Part shown: piece after piece, positions 62,557-64,000 of the stretch
How the letters are laid out: each line of letters begins with the position of its first letter
Position numbering within the stretch: position 1 is the stretch's first letter
Assembly: GCA_018389105.1 (NCBI GenBank)
Contig: JACATO010001096.1
Coordinates: forward strand, 310,001 to 374,000
Origin: Nautilus pompilius
Lineage: Eukaryota > Mollusca > Cephalopoda > Nautilida > Nautilidae
Length of the DNA stretch: 64,000 nt
Direction of reading: 5' to 3'
Notes under the pieces: model-generated
The model's database searches: none
The model's input: the letters and a program-made list of their open reading frames with translations, nothing else
Told to the model about the DNA's origin: nothing
Made by a program: the position numbers and the translations under genes

Positions 62557-64000
62557 CAGGTGCATCTGAAAAAATTAGAATATCGTGGAAGAGTTCATTT
62601 TTTCCCGTAATTTAATTCAATCAGTGAAACTTTTATATATTCTAGATTCATTACACACAAAGTGAAATATTTCAAGCCTTTTTTGTTTTAATTTTGATGA
62701 TTACAGCTCATGAAAATAAAAAAATCCACTATCTCAAAATATTACAATATTTCATAAGTTCAATAAAATAAAAGGATTTATAATACAAAAATGTCGAACT
62801 TCTGAAAAGTACGTTCATTCATGCACTCAATACTTGGTCGGAGCTCCTTTTGCACGAATCACTGCATCAATGCGGCGTGGTATGGAGGCGGTCGGCCTAT
62901 GGCACTGCCAAGGTGTTATGGAAGCCCAGGTTGCTTTGATAGCGGCCTTCAGCTCGTCTGTATTGTTGGGTCTGGTGTCTCTCATCTTCCTCTTGACAAT
63001 ACCCAATAGATTCTCTATGGGGTTCAGGTCAGGCGAGTTGGCTGCCAAATCAAGCACAATAATACCAAGGTCAGCAAACCAGTTACTAGTAGTTTTGGTA
63101 CTGTGGGCGGGTGCCAAGTCCTGTTGGAAAAGGAAATCAGCATCTCCATAAAGCTTGTCAGCAGACGGAAGCATGAAGTGCTCTAAAATCTCCTGGTAGA
63201 CGGCTGCGTTGACTTTGGACTTGATAAAACACAGTGGACCAACACCAGCAGATGAGACATGGCACCTCAAATCATCACTGACTGTGGAAACTTCACACTG
63301 GACTTCAAGCAACTTGGATTCTGTGCCTCTCCACTCTTCCCCCAGACTGTGGGACCTTGATTTCCAAATGAAATGCAAAATTTGCTTTCATCTAAAAAGA
63401 GGACTTTGGACCACTGAGCAACGGACAAGTTCTTTTTCTCCTTAACCCAGGTAAGGTGTTTCTGACGTTGTCTCTGGTTCAGGAGTGGCTTGACACTAGG
63501 AATGCAACACTTGTAGCCCATTTCCTGGACACGTCTGTGCGTGGTGGCTCTTGATGCACTGACTCCAGCCTCAGTCCACTCCTTGTGAAGCTCCCACAAG
63601 TTCTTAAATCGGCTTTGCTTGATAATCCTCTCAAGGCTGTGGTAATCCCTCTTGCTTGTGCACCTTTTCCTACCACACTTTTCCCTTCCAGTCAGCTTTC
63701 CATGAATATGCTTTGATACAGCACTCTGTGAACAGCCAGCCCTTTCAGCAATGACCTTCTGTGGCTTACCCTTCTTGTGGAGGGTGTCAATGAGTGTCTT
63801 CTGGACAACTGTCAAGTCAGCAGTCTTCCCCATGATTGTGGTTGTGTGTACTGAACCAGACTGAGAGAGATTCATGGTATTTATACTGCATAAATAGTGA
63901 TTTACTCAAACTCAAAATGGAATATTCTAATATTTTGAGATACGTTTTTTCTATTTTTTTAGCTGTTGGCTGTAATTATCAAAACTAAAATTTTAAAAAT
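62557..64000 (-). mobile_element. Tc1/mariner DNA transposon, cut by the window edge
   Basis: The left end begins CAGGTGCATCTGAAAAAAT directly after a TA dinucleotide (62555-62556), the target of this superfamily. A long terminal repeat of about 200 bases follows. The inner part of the right repeat is seen at about 63923-64000: TATTCTAATATTTTGAGATA is the complement of the inner left repeat near 62733-62755, with one mismatch. The right terminus lies beyond the window. Both repeats and the transposase resemble Tc1 families abundant in fish and amphibians (recalled, not searched). The element is almost complete, which suggests recent arrival. Confidence 0.95.
62827..63833 (-). pseudogene. Tc1-family DD34E transposase, disrupted
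   Basis: This enzyme would cut and paste the transposon at TA sites. Translation starts at ATG 63833 (MGKTADLTVVQKTLIDTLHK). A paired-type DNA-binding region follows (ERAGCSQSAVSKHIHGK), then a basic GRKR motif. The first catalytic Asp is in FLDESKFC, the second in FQQDLAPAH, and the Glu in SPDLNPIENLLG, 34 residues after the second Asp. Two lesions inactivate it: a TGA at 63269-63267, where the family has Trp in VMIWGAM, and a 2-base insertion at about 63253-63257 that shifts the rest into another frame, ending at 62827. Two other conserved Trp residues are replaced by Leu. The total of about 335 codons matches the usual length of about 340. Confidence 0.93.

Overview
This is a eukaryotic, gene-poor genomic window. 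It has no prokaryotic gene layout. Long open frames are rare and mostly come from tandem repeats, exon-like pieces are short and flanked by GT/AG splice signals, and the sequence is full of microsatellites, minisatellites and transposon remains. By eye CpG does not look depleted, which argues against a methylated vertebrate genome. A short motif of the type RTTAYCTCCCTT / AAGGGAGRTAAY occurs at 4652, 4882, 21432 and 59166; from memory it is common in mollusc genomes, so a marine invertebrate, perhaps a mollusc, is my best guess (inference, unverified).

The surest feature is a Tc1/mariner-family DNA transposon at 62557 to beyond the right edge. It is nearly full length, lies on the minus strand, and has a DD34E transposase broken by a stop codon and a 2-base insertion. 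It resembles the Tc1 families of fish and amphibians. A second, older Tc1 fossil of another lineage lies at about 41100-41535. A tRNA-Ser-like SINE lies at 9924-10145, with weaker tRNA-like SINE heads at 4052, 52600 and 61870.

Five minisatellites punctuate the window: 56 bp x 8 (14684-15130), 37 bp x 12 (16641-17080), 39 bp x 25 (48672-49680), 53 bp x 12 (56079-56714) and 69 bp x 13 (57391-58273). There is also a small compound repeat at 25401-25590. Large microsatellites are (AAT/ATG)n at 19601, (TC)n at 30735, (AAT)n at 33714 and 52845, and (GA)n at 54115. The 39-bp and 69-bp arrays create long open frames on both strands only because their periods are multiples of three.

No gene could be matched to a known family. 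The best gene-like signals are on the minus strand: a four-exon chain at 48463-45616 whose reading phases agree, an exon cluster at 51025-50298, and isolated exon-like frames at 25197-24933 and 8498-8278. On the plus strand a promoter-like GC box/TATA pair (2312-2328) precedes two short exon candidates (2914-3078). These are hypotheses needing transcript evidence. The strongest unexplained signal is a large excess of the CRE/ATF palindrome TGACGTCA: 13 perfect copies, where about one is expected by chance.
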